From Batillaria attramentaria (taxonomy: Eukaryota > Mollusca > Gastropoda > Batillariidae), in NCBI GenBank assembly GCA_018292915.2, contig JACVVK020000321.1, positions 687,501 through 751,500 of the forward strand: DNA of 64,000 nucleotides. Direction: 5' to 3'. The position numbers and the translations under genes were made by a program. Below the pieces are notes generated by a model. That model made no database searches, had not been told where the DNA came from, and saw only the letters and a program-made list of their open reading frames with translations. Shown one piece after another: positions 23,197 through 33,660 of the stretch (position 1 is its first letter; each line of letters starts with the position of its first letter).

Positions 23197-25773
23197 AGCA
23201 AAAAACATTAACGACAGCAACAACCCACATCACACCTCCTTTGTTACTTGGCCCTCCTGTACATCTGTGTGACCGTGACCAAAGAAGTGATATGTGCCAC
23301 TCAACTCATGATAGACACGTCGGCACGTCCCCGCCACCTGTGCCCGGTGAGAAAACAACGCGTGCTAATCCCGCTTGATTGACATGCACTTAGACACACG
23401 GGGGCGACGCTCTTCCCTGTGAGCCAGTCAGAAAGGCGCTAGTGATGTCTGGTAGGTGGCCAAGCCAACCAACCGTGCGGATCAGCTTGAGGTCTATTGT
23501 TTTTGTTAACACCACAAAACACATCAACTCCGTTTGTATGGAGACATGCGTGTTGTCAAGCATGAGGGTCAACCATGTTGTCCACGAACGACCTCGCAGA
23601 TATACCATCTTGAACGGAACTGAACAGAAACGACTGACGGAAACGAGAAGAGCTTCAAAAGCAGAATAGGAGGAGATAGCAGGAGAGGGGGTTGGAGGGG
23701 AGGGGTAATGTGGTGCAGAATAGGAAGACATAGCAAGAGGGGGGGGGGGGGTAATGTGGTGCCGGGACACCCCCCCCCCCACACACACACACACAAACAC
23801 ACACACGCAACACACATGCACACGTGAATAGAAGAACCACCACTTCGCTTAATTCTTCCTTGTCTCAAGACATTTACAACCATGGGAGTAATTGGGGGGG
23901 GGGGGGGGGAGGTGCGGGGGTGCAGTAACTAAGCAAGGTTGTAACCATCTGTGTCTGATTGGTTAAAACTCATACGTCAATCAGTCTTGGCCCTGTCAGT
24001 CACCCATCACACCAGTCCGTGTCTGTTGATTGGTCAAAGCTCATATGTCAATCAGTCTTACTCTTAATGTTGACACACCGGGTATTGAGGCCTGTAAGGG
24101 CCGTCGCCTGTCTCGCGCGGTGAGAAAACAACGCGTGCTAATCTCGCTTGATTGACATGCACTTAGACACACTCGGGCGACGCTCTTCCGTGTGAGCCAA
24201 TCAGAAAGGCGCCACCACTTGATTGACATGCACTTAGACACACGGGGCGACGCTCTTCCGTATGAGCCAATGAGAAAGGCGCCATCACTTGATTGACATG
24301 CACTTAGACACACGGGGGCGACGCTCTTCCGTATGAGCCAATGAGAAAGGCGCCACCACTTGATTGACATGCACTTAGACACACGGGGGCGACGCTCTTC
24401 CGTGTGAGCCAGTCAGAAAGGCGCCAGTGATGGTGGGTGGCCAACCGTGCCGAGCAGCTTGAGGTCTATTGTTTTTACAATACACATCAGCTCCGTTTGT
24501 ATGGAGACATACGTGTTGTCAAGCAAGGATTGACCATGATTCACAACCACAAAAACACACCTTAACGGCGGGCGGTCATCCCAGTACTGGTTGACACTCA
24601 TGTTGGCTAAAATGTTTTTTCATGGACATACACAAGCACGAATATGTCACAGAATTGTAGATGCTTCAGTCCTTACTTGTGGACAAAATTCATCTGTTAA
24701 AAACATTGTCTAGGTTTTAAAGCACACGTACATTAAACACAGACACTTTCGTCAAACGCATATTTCCATACATGCTTATGGACGATCGCCCGCTGCCCGT
24801 AACCAGTCGCCACTCATCGCCCGATGGCCGTCCATGACCAATTTTGGCCTGTCGCACGCCGCTCATGACCTTGCGCGGGTCGCGTATAGCCAGTCGCCCG
24901 CCGTCCGTAACCGGTCGCGGCCACCTCCCGGGTGGAGTATAATCAGTCGCCGATTGCCGTCCGTCGCTCATGACCAATTTCAACCTGTCGCTCGCCGCCT
25001 TTGACCCTGCGCAGGTCGCGCATGACCGGTCGCGGGGCGCTCACGGACCCTGTTCGCCGGGTTTGTTACCTCCACCTAGACCCCGGGGCGATGACGCGTG
25101 AGGACGCTGTTACCAAGCACCCACAACCCCTGAATGTTTTCCGTAGACGTTCTTATAATTATCTTTAAAACATTACCAAACACGATTAGGAAACATCTGA
25201 TAAAGACCCTCCCCCCTCACCCCCTCACCCCTAAACTAAAGGAACCTTTGCACGGATTCAAAGACTGACCTTGTCCGATTGTTGGCTTATGTCTCCCGTG
25301 AAGAATCTCTCCGAGGTAACAGTCGTTATTGGTGATTGAGAATACTGCCTCCTGTAATGCTGCCGAGAGGTGGTCGGATGTGAGCGTGAAGTTGTTGGAG
25401 TGACGGTCGAAAACAGCATCCAACGTAGGGCACTGACAACGAGAAAACGAAGCAAAAAATAACTGCACCTGGACCATTAACCAGGGGCGCCGGAACCGGG
25501 GGGGGGGGGGGGCAGGGGGAGGGGCAGCTGCCCCCCCTGTACCCAAGCAGGGGGGGGGGGGCAAGAGTATCTTTTTGCCCCCCCCCCCCCCTGGAAAATC
25601 AGGTGACTGTGGCAAGAGGGGGGGGCAAAGCCATGGTCTTGCCCCCCCCCCCCTTCCCCTACCCCTGTTCCTGCTCTCTCCCTCATCCCACCCAACAGAG
25701 AACTTAGTTTAGCCGTTGCATGAAATATCAAAACGACTTGGCAGAAAGTCGTCTGATAATCACTTTCGCCTCC

Positions 25774-25806
<33 letters not shown>

Positions 25807-26363
25807 CTTTTTAGTTCAGTTTCTTCGGCAACGTCCTTCCTTTCACTGGCTCCCTGGTTCGGAAAGGTTTTTGTCTGAGCAGCATCTGAAGGCCCCCCCG
25901 CTTTTCACTTTCTCCGGGCAACGTCCTTCCTTTCACTGGCTCTGGCCTTTCCCCCCTCTGAGATTCTGCCCCCCCCCCTCCCCCCAACATCTTCCGGCGC
26001 CCCTGTTAACGTAAACCTTATATTATACAACTATCTAATACTACTAATAGAACTATCCGGCCCACAAATTTAGAAAATAAATGCAGTTCTGAATTCCGAA
26101 ACTTAAAATGCTGAGCTGACCCTTCGCCAGCACGTGATTGTCAAGTGTTGATTTAAACAGATTTATTTCGTGGCATTGGTGGAAATACAGAGAAACAGGT
26201 TGAGCAATAACAAGATGAACTTATGATATGCTCAGTCATTGTAATGTGTTCCTGTCCAGTGTGTGAAGGAATGCGTGTGATTCACGTAAGCGTGCGTTTT
26301 GGGTTCAGCTCGCGGCGCGTTGAGCCGGTTCAAGAAATGGGGTAAAGTGCCTATTTACACAGT

Positions 26364-26396
<33 letters not shown>

Positions 26397-26527
26397 ATTA
26401 TTATTATTATTATAATTACAGTATTAGTTGAAACTGTCGGGGGAAAACATAAGTATACGAGAAACGAACAAGTCTTCTGCATATCTCTGTGTTAGGAGTT
26501 TTCATTCTGACCTGCAACTACACATTC

Positions 26528-26606
<79 letters not shown>

Positions 26607-28068
26607 ATGTGTGTGTCACTGCGTGCGTGCGTGCGTGCGTGTGCGTGCGTGCAGCTCAGCACATAATACAAAACAGAAAAACACAAAAAGCAGACACTAC
26701 GCGTAGAGTGCAAAGACCATGCGTCTGTCACGTGACTTATCTCGTATCTCGGACAATGCCCTCCACCAAACAACTCGACCCTCAGCCTCAGTTTATCGCA
26801 AGCAAAAGACGCTCTTACGCCCATGTACAACAGCTTCAGAACGTACGTACATGTCCTCAATTATTGTCTGATTACAACAAACATGTACGCGCTCGTATGA
26901 TCGCGAAGCCAGTAGCACACATCAACACAGCATCGCCCAAACCTCTCCTGGTGGCCTATATCTGCACTTGGTCATCTGTATGACTAAGTACGGCCGATCT
27001 CTTCGATAACCTGAAACGAGCAAAATGTGTTTCTAGTACAACCGATCTCTTCGATAACCTGGAACGTGCAAAATGTGTTTTTTATTTATTTTATCTTGTT
27101 CTTTGGTCCGCTGATAGCTTCTTCGCTGCTCGAATATAGGGTTAGATCTGTGTTTTACAAGCCACTTATCGATAGAATGATGTGCCTGATCGCACGTCGG
27201 GCTGAAGTAATTAAAGCGGCTGATCGTTCCAGCAAGAAAGTGCTGTAAGTCTTTATCAAAGTGTCATATTATGTTTGATGTTTAATATAATCCCATCTAA
27301 TGAAAGGAGGAAGTTATGAATAAATATAAATACAATGAACAATACAAATCAGAGAGTGAATTGAAACAGTAGTTCCTTCCCTTGATCATCAATTTTGCTA
27401 ACGGTTGCCGGAAACCGAATTCGAATTCGACTTACTCAAACCAAAACCTTTTCTTATCTCCAAACGAAGAAGATTTCACTTTGTGACAATGTATTTGTTT
27501 GAATCGTTCTTTACTCTGCAACAACCCCCCCCCCCCCCCAAAAAAAAAAAAAAAAAAAAAAAAATTTTTTGTACCGCTAGAAAGGCATTAGAGCCAGTAA
27601 GGTTTGACAATACATTACATGATGAAGTTTGATTGCTTTCTGTAACCGCGGGGGGAGGACCCCCCCCCCCCCCCCCCGGTGTATTCCGTGCCATGAGCCA
27701 TTTTCTATTGAACATATTTTTTTTAAATTTCATGTACGAATCTGGCAGAGTTCCGTGACAAGCATTACTGTTGTTTATCACTGACGGTGTTGTTCAGGGA
27801 CGTCCCCCCCCCCCCTCCCTGACAGCATCTTCGGTTTCTTGAGAGAGTCAAACTTGTTTTTTATAAAATCTAGTCACTGTAAACACTACAGACTCCCCTT
27901 GATTTACCTTCTTTATTGTGAAGCCGTTGCTAAGTCTTGGACCTGAATCGATGAAAGATCTGTCATCTGATTTACAGTTAGATTTGTAATATATATCAGG
28001 CGCGTAGGAAGATGCTGAGAGGAAGGGGGGCCCACTAAGTCGGGTCAACCATACGGCCGGGGTGAAGA

Positions 28069-28165
<97 letters not shown>

Positions 28166-31100
28166 GAGTCTGTTGACTGCCAAGGATTGTGTCCTGCGAC
28201 AGAAAAGCAAGGGGGCCCCACCACTGGTGGGCCCCCTCTCCTCTTATCAAAAGCAAGGGGGGCCCAAAGATATTAGGGCCCCCCCTTCCAAAAATCGAAC
28301 GGGGGCCTGGGCCCCCAGGGCCCCCGTGGTTCCTACGCCCCTGTATATTTACACGGTTTAAGTAATACCCTTTTTTGTTTTAATGACTTGGAAGAGGAAG
28401 ACTTTGCTAAGATGCGAATTAATCTTTGTTGCTGGTGCGGCATTAATCACTAACTAACTAACTAACTTTCTGTTACCGCTACAGTTAGAAGAAATCATGC
28501 TGGATGCAGTCGCTTTAAGCTTCAGCGTGCTGTATGTAAGCCTACGTAATGTCCTGTACAGAGAACAGAGGGTAGAGTTAGTGATGAACCCGGACCAAAA
28601 AAGGTTATCACAGCTAGAAGACTAGACAGTCCCTGTCGCGCTTGTCCAGATGAAACTGTTAGTGACCTTTACTGGGTTATATTTTACAGCTTTACAACTG
28701 GCACCATTACAAGACAAGCCATATTTCAAATTTAGTGCCTCAGAACAAATAGAAAAAAATTTAAGAGAATGTTTAACTGTCATCAGATTTTTTTTTTTTA
28801 ATGTTATCATTATATACCACTTATAGCGTAACATGTGATCATTTTATATGAGTCATTCCTATCATTCTTAGGCTTTTTCAAATTGGCCTTTTAATTGTTT
28901 GTAACTGTCTTTATTGTCCGTGTTTGTCTCTACCGCAATTGAATTGCCTCCTCCGTGAGGACATTGAAATATACTGAATTGAATTGAGGTCTGCTTCTCT
29001 GGTGATGGTTAGTTGTTCTTTTATTTTTGTTCGTTTGTTTGTTCTCTGTTTGGTTTTGATTTCTTCGTGTGTTTTTGTTTTAATTGTTATGCGTTTGGGG
29101 CAGTTCACACTCACAAATATTATAAAGCGTTAGACTTCTAATGCTCAGGTCGTGAGTTCGTATCTCGGCTGGGGCCAAATACTTGTGCTGGCTTTTTCAT
29201 CGTTGCCCCGTCTTTAATATCACCCGTATGTGGTGGAAAAGGACGTTAAACCCACAAACACCTACCCCCACCCCACTGACAAATAGTGGTGAAGTACACA
29301 AGGTAGCCGGCTGTGTATGGTTTTCTGGTTCAGCTAACTCTATAGCTTTCTTGTGTCACCGGTTATCTTCCGCTCTTTCAGTTATCGGGTTACAGGTTCC
29401 CTTAGCACGAGTGGACTGGCGAGCAGACGCAAATGTGAAAAACACCCTGTTTTGTTAGATAGTACACGCTTGAACTGAGGAGTTAAATCAGGGTCAAGAA
29501 GTGGGCTGGTCACCGAGAACTAACCAACATTGGGCAGAGGATTTGGCCTATAGTGACGCGTCCGCTACGGATTCTGAGACTGCTACGGGTCCTGATGCGC
29601 AAGTTCGAATCCCCGGTGCGCAGAGTGGGTGTCTGGGGGTTTAACGTCCTTTTCCACCACATAGGGTGATATCAAAGACGGGGCAACGATGAAAAAGCCA
29701 GCACAAATGTTTGGCCCCGGCCGGGATCGAACTCACGATCCGAGCATTAGAAGTCCAACGCTCTACCATTCGACCACCCCGGCTCCCCCCCCCCCCCCCT
29801 ACGCTGCTATGTTGTCCGTGTTTTCGAGAGCACAGGATTGACTATAGATGCCGAGTTACACACGGTTCAAGTGCCCGGCAATATCTTGGCCTCGGCCACA
29901 TTATTCTGTACTCGTAAGCAGGGGCGGGGGGGGGGGGGGGGGACTGAGGGGGGAGGAGTGGGGGGGGGGGGGCTTAATCCGTACTGACTACTGCGTATAA
30001 CAAAGCTTTCGTAAGGGTTCTGTTCGAGTGTCACGTTGTATTCTATATCCACTTGCAGAATGCTGGACTGCGCAGAACTTTTGTATAAGAACTTTTGAGT
30101 AGGCCTTGCAAATCAGCTCAGTGACTGGTTAGCTGGTTGGTTGGTTGACGTGTAACGGCTCCGCAACAAGAGTGATTTTAGACGGCCCGGCCGAATGGAC
30201 AGGTTATTTGGGGAGGAGAAGGGGAAGGAGGTGCACTAGGTAACCTGTCTATGTAGCACAACGGAAAACTGTTCATTCAAGACAGACTGACAGACTGGCC
30301 ACATTAAGTTTGATGTGTGTCTGGCTGTGCAAAACAAGCCCAGTTCAAACAGCCATTGAAAACAGATTCGAGGAAGCATAACATTTTGTCGTATATCAGT
30401 TGCAGAGCCGGACTTTTATACATGTATGTATGTGCATATAAACTCATTCACAAAACAACAACCAAACCAAACAAAACGGTCACGCCACCTGGCTGTAACC
30501 TTAACGCTCAGTTGCTATAGTTCGCCCGCTCGGGGGTGCAAATGTATACCAGTTATATGCAGGGGGAGCACATGTACTCCGGTCAGCTCTCGCGATATTT
30601 CCGCGCTATTTTCACCGACAGGTTCGTTTCCGGAAAGCGACACGGTTACAAATTACGACAGATACTATACACGCACATGTATCTTCACCATCTGTGGCTA
30701 TGTACATTCGTTTCATGCTTTCGTTTAAGTTACATTCATAAAACGAAGTTAGCTGTCACGTGACTTCAGCTCGTGAGATCCAAAATCCAGGATACATTTG
30801 CATCCCGTCCCGCGCAGCTGGTGTACACTTGCTCTCCCTGAAAATGACTGGTATACATTTGCAGCCTCTAACAGGCGAATTCTACCAACTGAGCGATAGT
30901 AACGCGGTTCAGCTCGAAACAACCACTTTCTGGCCAATGAAGGTCCGGTCAGCCACCTTGGAACTGTTGCTTCAGTTTTTTTTCTTTCTGATTTTACTGT
31001 GATTAACTGGTTACGGTTAGCGCCCAGATCACACAGCCAGAGGACACATGCGGACGACGTTAAGTGTCAGCACAATTTTACACCTCTATTTGCCTCCAAC

Positions 31101-32025
31101 CGTAGTGCCCATGTGGTTCTCGAGGACTACGGACTGACCCAATGAACTGCTCCGCTTGCGAATACCTGCATGTTTGGCAGCGCCTTTGGCACTGATGTGG
31201 GCAGCTACATTCTTGCTCATACAGACCCGGAGAAGGACGGATATTAGGTTGCAGTGAGGGACTGAAGACATTCTGCAGAAGTTTAAGTCACTGTGCAGTA
31301 AGTATTAGTTATGCAGATGAAAGCTGCCTGTCTGGCCCGGTTATCAGTGGACTCGAACTACAGGTGGGTCCGTCCGAGTTTGGGCAGTGTTAGATGGAAA
31401 TCAGGTTTTGATGATGGCGACCTCACTTGCCTCTAATCAAAGTGTTTTGCATGCAGTGCATGTAAGACGCGCGGCCTTTGGGTCACGGGCCATCTGCGCT
31501 ACCCCTTAAACAGAGCCCCCCCCCCCCCCCACACACACACACAGACAGTCACACAAGCTGAGCCATTCTGTTCCGAGTCCAAGTTTGATGGAAGCGAGTG
31601 AGGTCTTGCGGGTAGTGGCGGACGACTTTCACTGACTGACGTCAAGATCACTGAATCATTGCCCGGCGACAAATCTTACTCACCTGAATGAGCAGCTGAG
31701 AGCAGTTGACACCATCGTCCGCTTCAACGGCCATTCCCCCTTCTTCAGCCTTTTCATTCTGTGCACAATACTTCCCCAGGTCAGCAAGACTGTGCACCTG
31801 CAAGTGGTGGGCGACGTCCGCCAACAGACGACTAAAACCTTCCCTAGATAACTCGCCATCGGTTGCGAATCGCTCGGCCAGTTGTCTCCCCGTGTCTAAA
31901 GCATGCTGGGATGTGCAAGAAGTGTCGTCTGCTGCAGAAGTGTCCGCGCTGACTTTTGACGAAAGGAGATTACTTTGGAGAAGGGACAGAGCAAGGACTG
32001 CGCTCACAACAAGGCGTGCCGCCAT
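16844..32025 (-). CDS. ZIP-family divalent metal transporter, ZIP8/ZIP14-like (SLC39A8/SLC39A14 type), 500 aa, 8 coding exons
   Basis: Minus-strand exons in gene order: 32025-31684, 25432-25270, 22649-22480, 21469-21341, 19902-19584, 19280-19093, 18250-18194, 16978-16844. All junctions are GT-AG and keep phase; the sum is 1503 nt. Residues 1-28 look like a signal peptide, followed by an extracellular domain with Cys pairs and sequons N107-C-S and N128-F-T. Membrane segments start near 172 (WGYGIGFVTLV). A His-rich HGHSH lies in the intracellular loop at 308-312. The metal-site motifs are HNFVDGMAIG (339-348, TM4) and EELPHELSD (368-376, TM5). Other LIV-1 ZIPs start the TM5 motif with His; Glu there is the hallmark of ZIP8 and ZIP14, which move Zn, Mn, Fe and Cd into the cytosol. 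Length fits (human ZIP8 460, ZIP14 492). Which of the two it equals, or whether it is pre-duplication, cannot be told here. Confidence 0.95.
17155..17367 (-). mobile_element. Third tRNA-derived SINE (SINE-C) in ZIP intron 7
   Basis: On the minus strand it has a tRNA-like head (gcggtggtctaataagtagc, box B-like gggttcgaacccaggtc) and then gggggtttctctccgggtta, the same central block as SINE-B, but a different remainder. Only one copy is visible. Confidence 0.6.
18301..18540 (+). mobile_element. SINE-B, 3' half, in ZIP intron 6
   Basis: Starts at ctgctttggaaatgttcagc and continues through ccttcgcaccacgtgattgt to the (TTA)n tail. The tRNA head is absent. Confidence 0.78.
18568..18780 (-). mobile_element. 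Two SINE-A tail fragments in ZIP intron 6
   Basis: gggtgtttgggaggt(g/t)aa-cgcccttt occurs at about 18588-18615 and 18744-18778, each preceded by (GGGT)n-type sequence and by the shared text aactga(c/t)gaagtgc-ca(c/t)ggcg. The two fragments look like a local duplication. Confidence 0.5.
19335..19437 (+). mobile_element. SINE-A copy, 5' truncated, filling a third of ZIP intron 5
   Basis: Body and tail of SINE-A only. CACCCACTTA flanks at 19323-19332 and 19430-19439, partly overlapping the tail repeat. The intron is only 303 bases, and the remainder is mostly a (CA)n array. Confidence 0.72.
19461..19572 (-). repeat. Microsatellite, (TG)n on the ZIP coding strand, just after the exon 5 donor
   Basis: Read on the gene strand, exon 5 ends at 19584, the intron begins GTAAGAAAAGC and then enters about 110 bases of TG with some CG steps. 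Transcribed UG repeats at this position could bind splicing regulators. Confidence 0.9.
20326..20773 (+). repeat. Intronic direct repeat F, copy 1 (ZIP intron 4)
   Basis: tctcatctcttgtccgacgt, a C-rich then (CA)n part (20382-20469), gtatgtagaactcgaggtta, ggaagcgaagaaagaaagac and cagttcgaggttagactcta all recur in the same order at 21625-22003. The two copies flank ZIP exon 4. Confidence 0.8.
21625..22003 (+). repeat. Intronic direct repeat F, copy 2 (ZIP intron 3)
   Basis: Same orientation as 20326-20773, roughly 90% similar outside simple sequence, and with a shorter CA part at the same internal position. ZIP exon 4 (21341-21469) lies between the copies. Confidence 0.8.
22933..25072. mobile_element. 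About 2.1-kb foldback-type element with long inverted terminal repeats, in ZIP intron 2
   Basis: AACAAACCCGGCGAACAGGG near 22938 recurs inverted near 25066, and similarity continues inward for over 130 bases on each arm. Both arms are rich in GGCGACTGGTCAT-like subterminal repeats. CACCTAG flanks it directly at 22926-22932 and 25073-25079, a possible 7-bp target duplication. Inside are a direct duplication (23346-23585 and 24119-24540), a 71-bp tandem array and a shorter tandem pair at 23949-24062. No transposase frame is visible. Confidence 0.7.
24148..24430 (+). repeat. 71-bp tandem array, four units
   Basis: Units beginning ttgattgacatgcacttaga start at 24148, 24219, 24289 and 24360 (periods 71, 70, 71). 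A single unit also occurs at 23375 in the upstream duplicate block, so the array expanded after that duplication. It lies inside the 22933-25072 element. Confidence 0.88.
25482..26005. mobile_element. MITE with perfect 14-bp TIRs and 5-bp target duplication, 50 bp from ZIP exon 2
   Basis: CAGGGGCGCCGGAA at 25482-25495 is inverted exactly at 25992-26005. TTAAC flanks both sides (25477-25481, 26006-26010). The interior is oligo-C/oligo-G tracts. It starts 50 bases beyond the 25432 boundary of ZIP exon 2, so it lies just upstream of that acceptor. Confidence 0.82.
26048..26415 (+). mobile_element. SINE-B, 3' half, interrupted by about 85 bp, in ZIP intron 1
   Basis: The 3' half is split within the cacgtgattg...tcattgtaatgtg segment by unrelated sequence at about 26142-26235, then continues to (ATC)n and (TTA)n tails. 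Confidence 0.7.
26532..26652 (+). repeat. Microsatellite (GT)n with CGTG end
   Basis: (GT)37 at 26532-26605 followed by interrupted GT and (CGTG)n. Confidence 0.95.
26988..27080 (+). repeat. Tandem duplication, about 46 bp x 2
   Basis: ccgatctcttcgataacctg and gcaaaatgtgttt recur one unit apart with two or three differences. Confidence 0.8.
27366..27482 (+). repeat. Dispersed repeat H, copy 2
   Basis: aaacagtagttccttccctt, gatcatc and acggttgccggaaaccgaat match 16155-16275 in the same orientation; about 80% similar. Family unknown. Confidence 0.6.
27997..28343. mobile_element. CAGG-ended MITE carrying (GT)47, in ZIP intron 1
   Basis: Ends are CAGGCGCGTAGGAA and (inverted) CAGGGGCGTAGGAA. 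TATAT flanks both ends (27992-27996, 28344-28348). A (GT)n array fills 28071-28164. The copy at 36642-36838 shares both ends and the array position. Confidence 0.8.
29124..29272 (+). mobile_element. SINE-A copy, 5' truncated, in ZIP intron 1
   Basis: Starts within the tRNA-like head (aaagcgttagacttctaatg) and runs to the acccccaccccac tail. Confidence 0.78.
29620..29788 (-). mobile_element. SINE-A copy in ZIP intron 1
   Basis: Minus-strand copy from gtgggtgtctgggggtttaa to the accccggctccc head, followed by an oligo-C run. Nearly full length. Confidence 0.8.
30505..30894. mobile_element. MITE family E, copy 1, about 50-bp TIRs, in ZIP intron 1
   Basis: cgctcagttgctatagttcg ...gtgcaaatgtataccagt at the left is inverted at the right. 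GCAAATGTATACCAG and related motifs recur subterminally. No coding capacity. Confidence 0.75.
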
Positions 32026-32092
32026 AACTGAAGAAATTTCCGCTTCGAGCTATAGCAGCGCACGACAAGAGAACGCGAAGTAGGGATGTGAT
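32026..32092 (-). promoter_or_regulatory. 5' UTR segment of the ZIP gene with upstream splice acceptor
   Basis: On the minus strand a tttttcag acceptor ends at 32093 and the ATG follows at 32025, so the first coding exon carries 67 bases of leader and at least one non-coding exon should lie further right. A possible donor, ACCAG|GTACGT, sits at 34287/34286, but nothing confirms that this is the leader exon. Confidence 0.45.
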
Positions 32093-32587
32093 CTGAAAAA
32101 CAAAAGGCGGTCAGTCAAACTTGAGCAGATCTGTACTTAAACTGATGCTTGCAAGAAATGTTTGTTTGTTTGCTTGTTAGGAAAGAAAAAAAAAATAAAG
32201 ACACTTCAGGATCCGAACGAAATCCATTTACATTAATTATTAGCCGGTCACGATCCTTCGCCGGGTCAAAGCTGCTGTTGCGTGCCCGGCTGACAAGACG
32301 CCCCCCCCCCACCCCCCCATTGGTGCCTATTTTTAGAAGTTTTGTCTAGTTCCAGTCTGTTCAGAAATGGACCGTAAGTTCGAAGAAAATCGTACATCTC
32401 TACTATTAGAAGCTACAAAGTCAGGAAAACGGTCGCAATGACCAAATGAAACATCCTTCTCTCTGGCTAACAGCCTTGCAGCTTTGAAAGCGACAGTTTG
32501 CCATATCAGCAGCGATACAAACAAGGCTCTAAAATCACGAATTTCAAAGCCACAGCAATAATAATAATAATAATAATATGAATAATG

Positions 32588-32994
32588 GGGCGGTCGGTGG
32601 TCTAGTGGTTAAGAGACCTGTCACCAATGCGAGAGGTCAGGGGTTCGAGTCCCACTCGGGGCAAAGAATTTTTCCTTCTCGTATGTGACACCGTTCATTC
32701 GGGCCGATCGTCGGGGGTTCTCTCCGGGTACTCCGGCTTCCTCCCCCTCTGCTTTGGAAATGTCCAGCCCACCAAATTTGAAAAATAAATGCAATTCTAA
32801 ATTCCGAAATTTAAATAGCTGAGCTGACCCTTCGCACCACGTGATTGTAATGTGTTTATGTCCGGTGTGTGAGAGAATGTGTGTGATTCACGTGAGCGTG
32901 CGTGTTGGGTTTAGTTCGCGGCGCTTTGAGCCGATTCATGAAATTGGGTAAAGCGCCTATAACTCATTATTATTATTATTATTAATGGGTATTT
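32588..32994 (+). mobile_element. SINE-B, full length (about 400 bp)
   Basis: The tRNA-like head (ggtggtctagtggttaagag, box B-like ggttcgagtccc) is followed by a central block (gtcgggggttctctccgggt, actccggcttcctccc), then ccttcgcaccacgtgattgt, gcggcgctttgagccgattc, gggtaaagcgcctataactc and an (ATT)n tail. This is the clearest copy of the family. Confidence 0.87.
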
Positions 32995-33660
32995 ATATAG
33001 CGCCTATTCCTTACGGCTCTAGGCGCTTTACAGGGATAAATAAAAGCCGGTAAACACTAATTAATAGACACTACAATGTACACTTAAATAGTGACACTGG
33101 AAAATTTGCAACAATAACATGTACAAACGATCAGACCCACAGCATTTACAGCGCTGAACATAACACACACATACAACCACAAATGGTGATGCACTGTACC
33201 GTCGCCATTTACTCACAAGCACAGTCTGTACAAGTAAGCTTTCAGAGCGCTTTTAAAGCCGCAAATGGACTGACAATGTCTATGGTGGTATGGCAGAGCA
33301 TTCCACCGGACAGGTCCCTGATAGGCAAAAGAATGCTGTCCGAATGTTTTGGTTTTCATAGTGGGGACACGAAGAAGGCGACAGTCAGCAGAGGAGCGTA
33401 ATTGTCGTGACGGTGTACAGTATATGCATGAAGAAGACTGGACAGGTAAGATGGACATGTACCGGAAAAAAACTATTGAAACAAATGGACAAGATTTTAA
33501 ACTGAATACGGGCTGACACCGGTAACCAGTGTAGCAATGACTTGGACAACATAACCAACTAACCTGTGGTGGTGTCAGTGGCACGCACAAAGTTATCAAT
33601 ACATTGTTGGATAACTCCTGGCCTTCGTGGAGACGTTTATCCAATGTTTGACTGTTCGAT
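32995..33660 (-). mobile_element. L2/CR1-like LINE remnant, C-terminal reverse-transcriptase end and 3' tail
   Basis: On the minus strand, 33644-33213 encodes LRSSADCRLLRVPTMKTKTF followed by GQHSFAYQGPVRWNALP and FKSALKAYLY, the conserved ending of reverse transcriptases of L2/CR1-type elements. Downstream comes a tail with gcgcctagagccgtaagg and ataggcgctatataaata, next to an ATT run. Upstream coding sequence is lost. The tail adjoins the 3' end of the SINE-B at 32588-32994. Confidence 0.6.
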
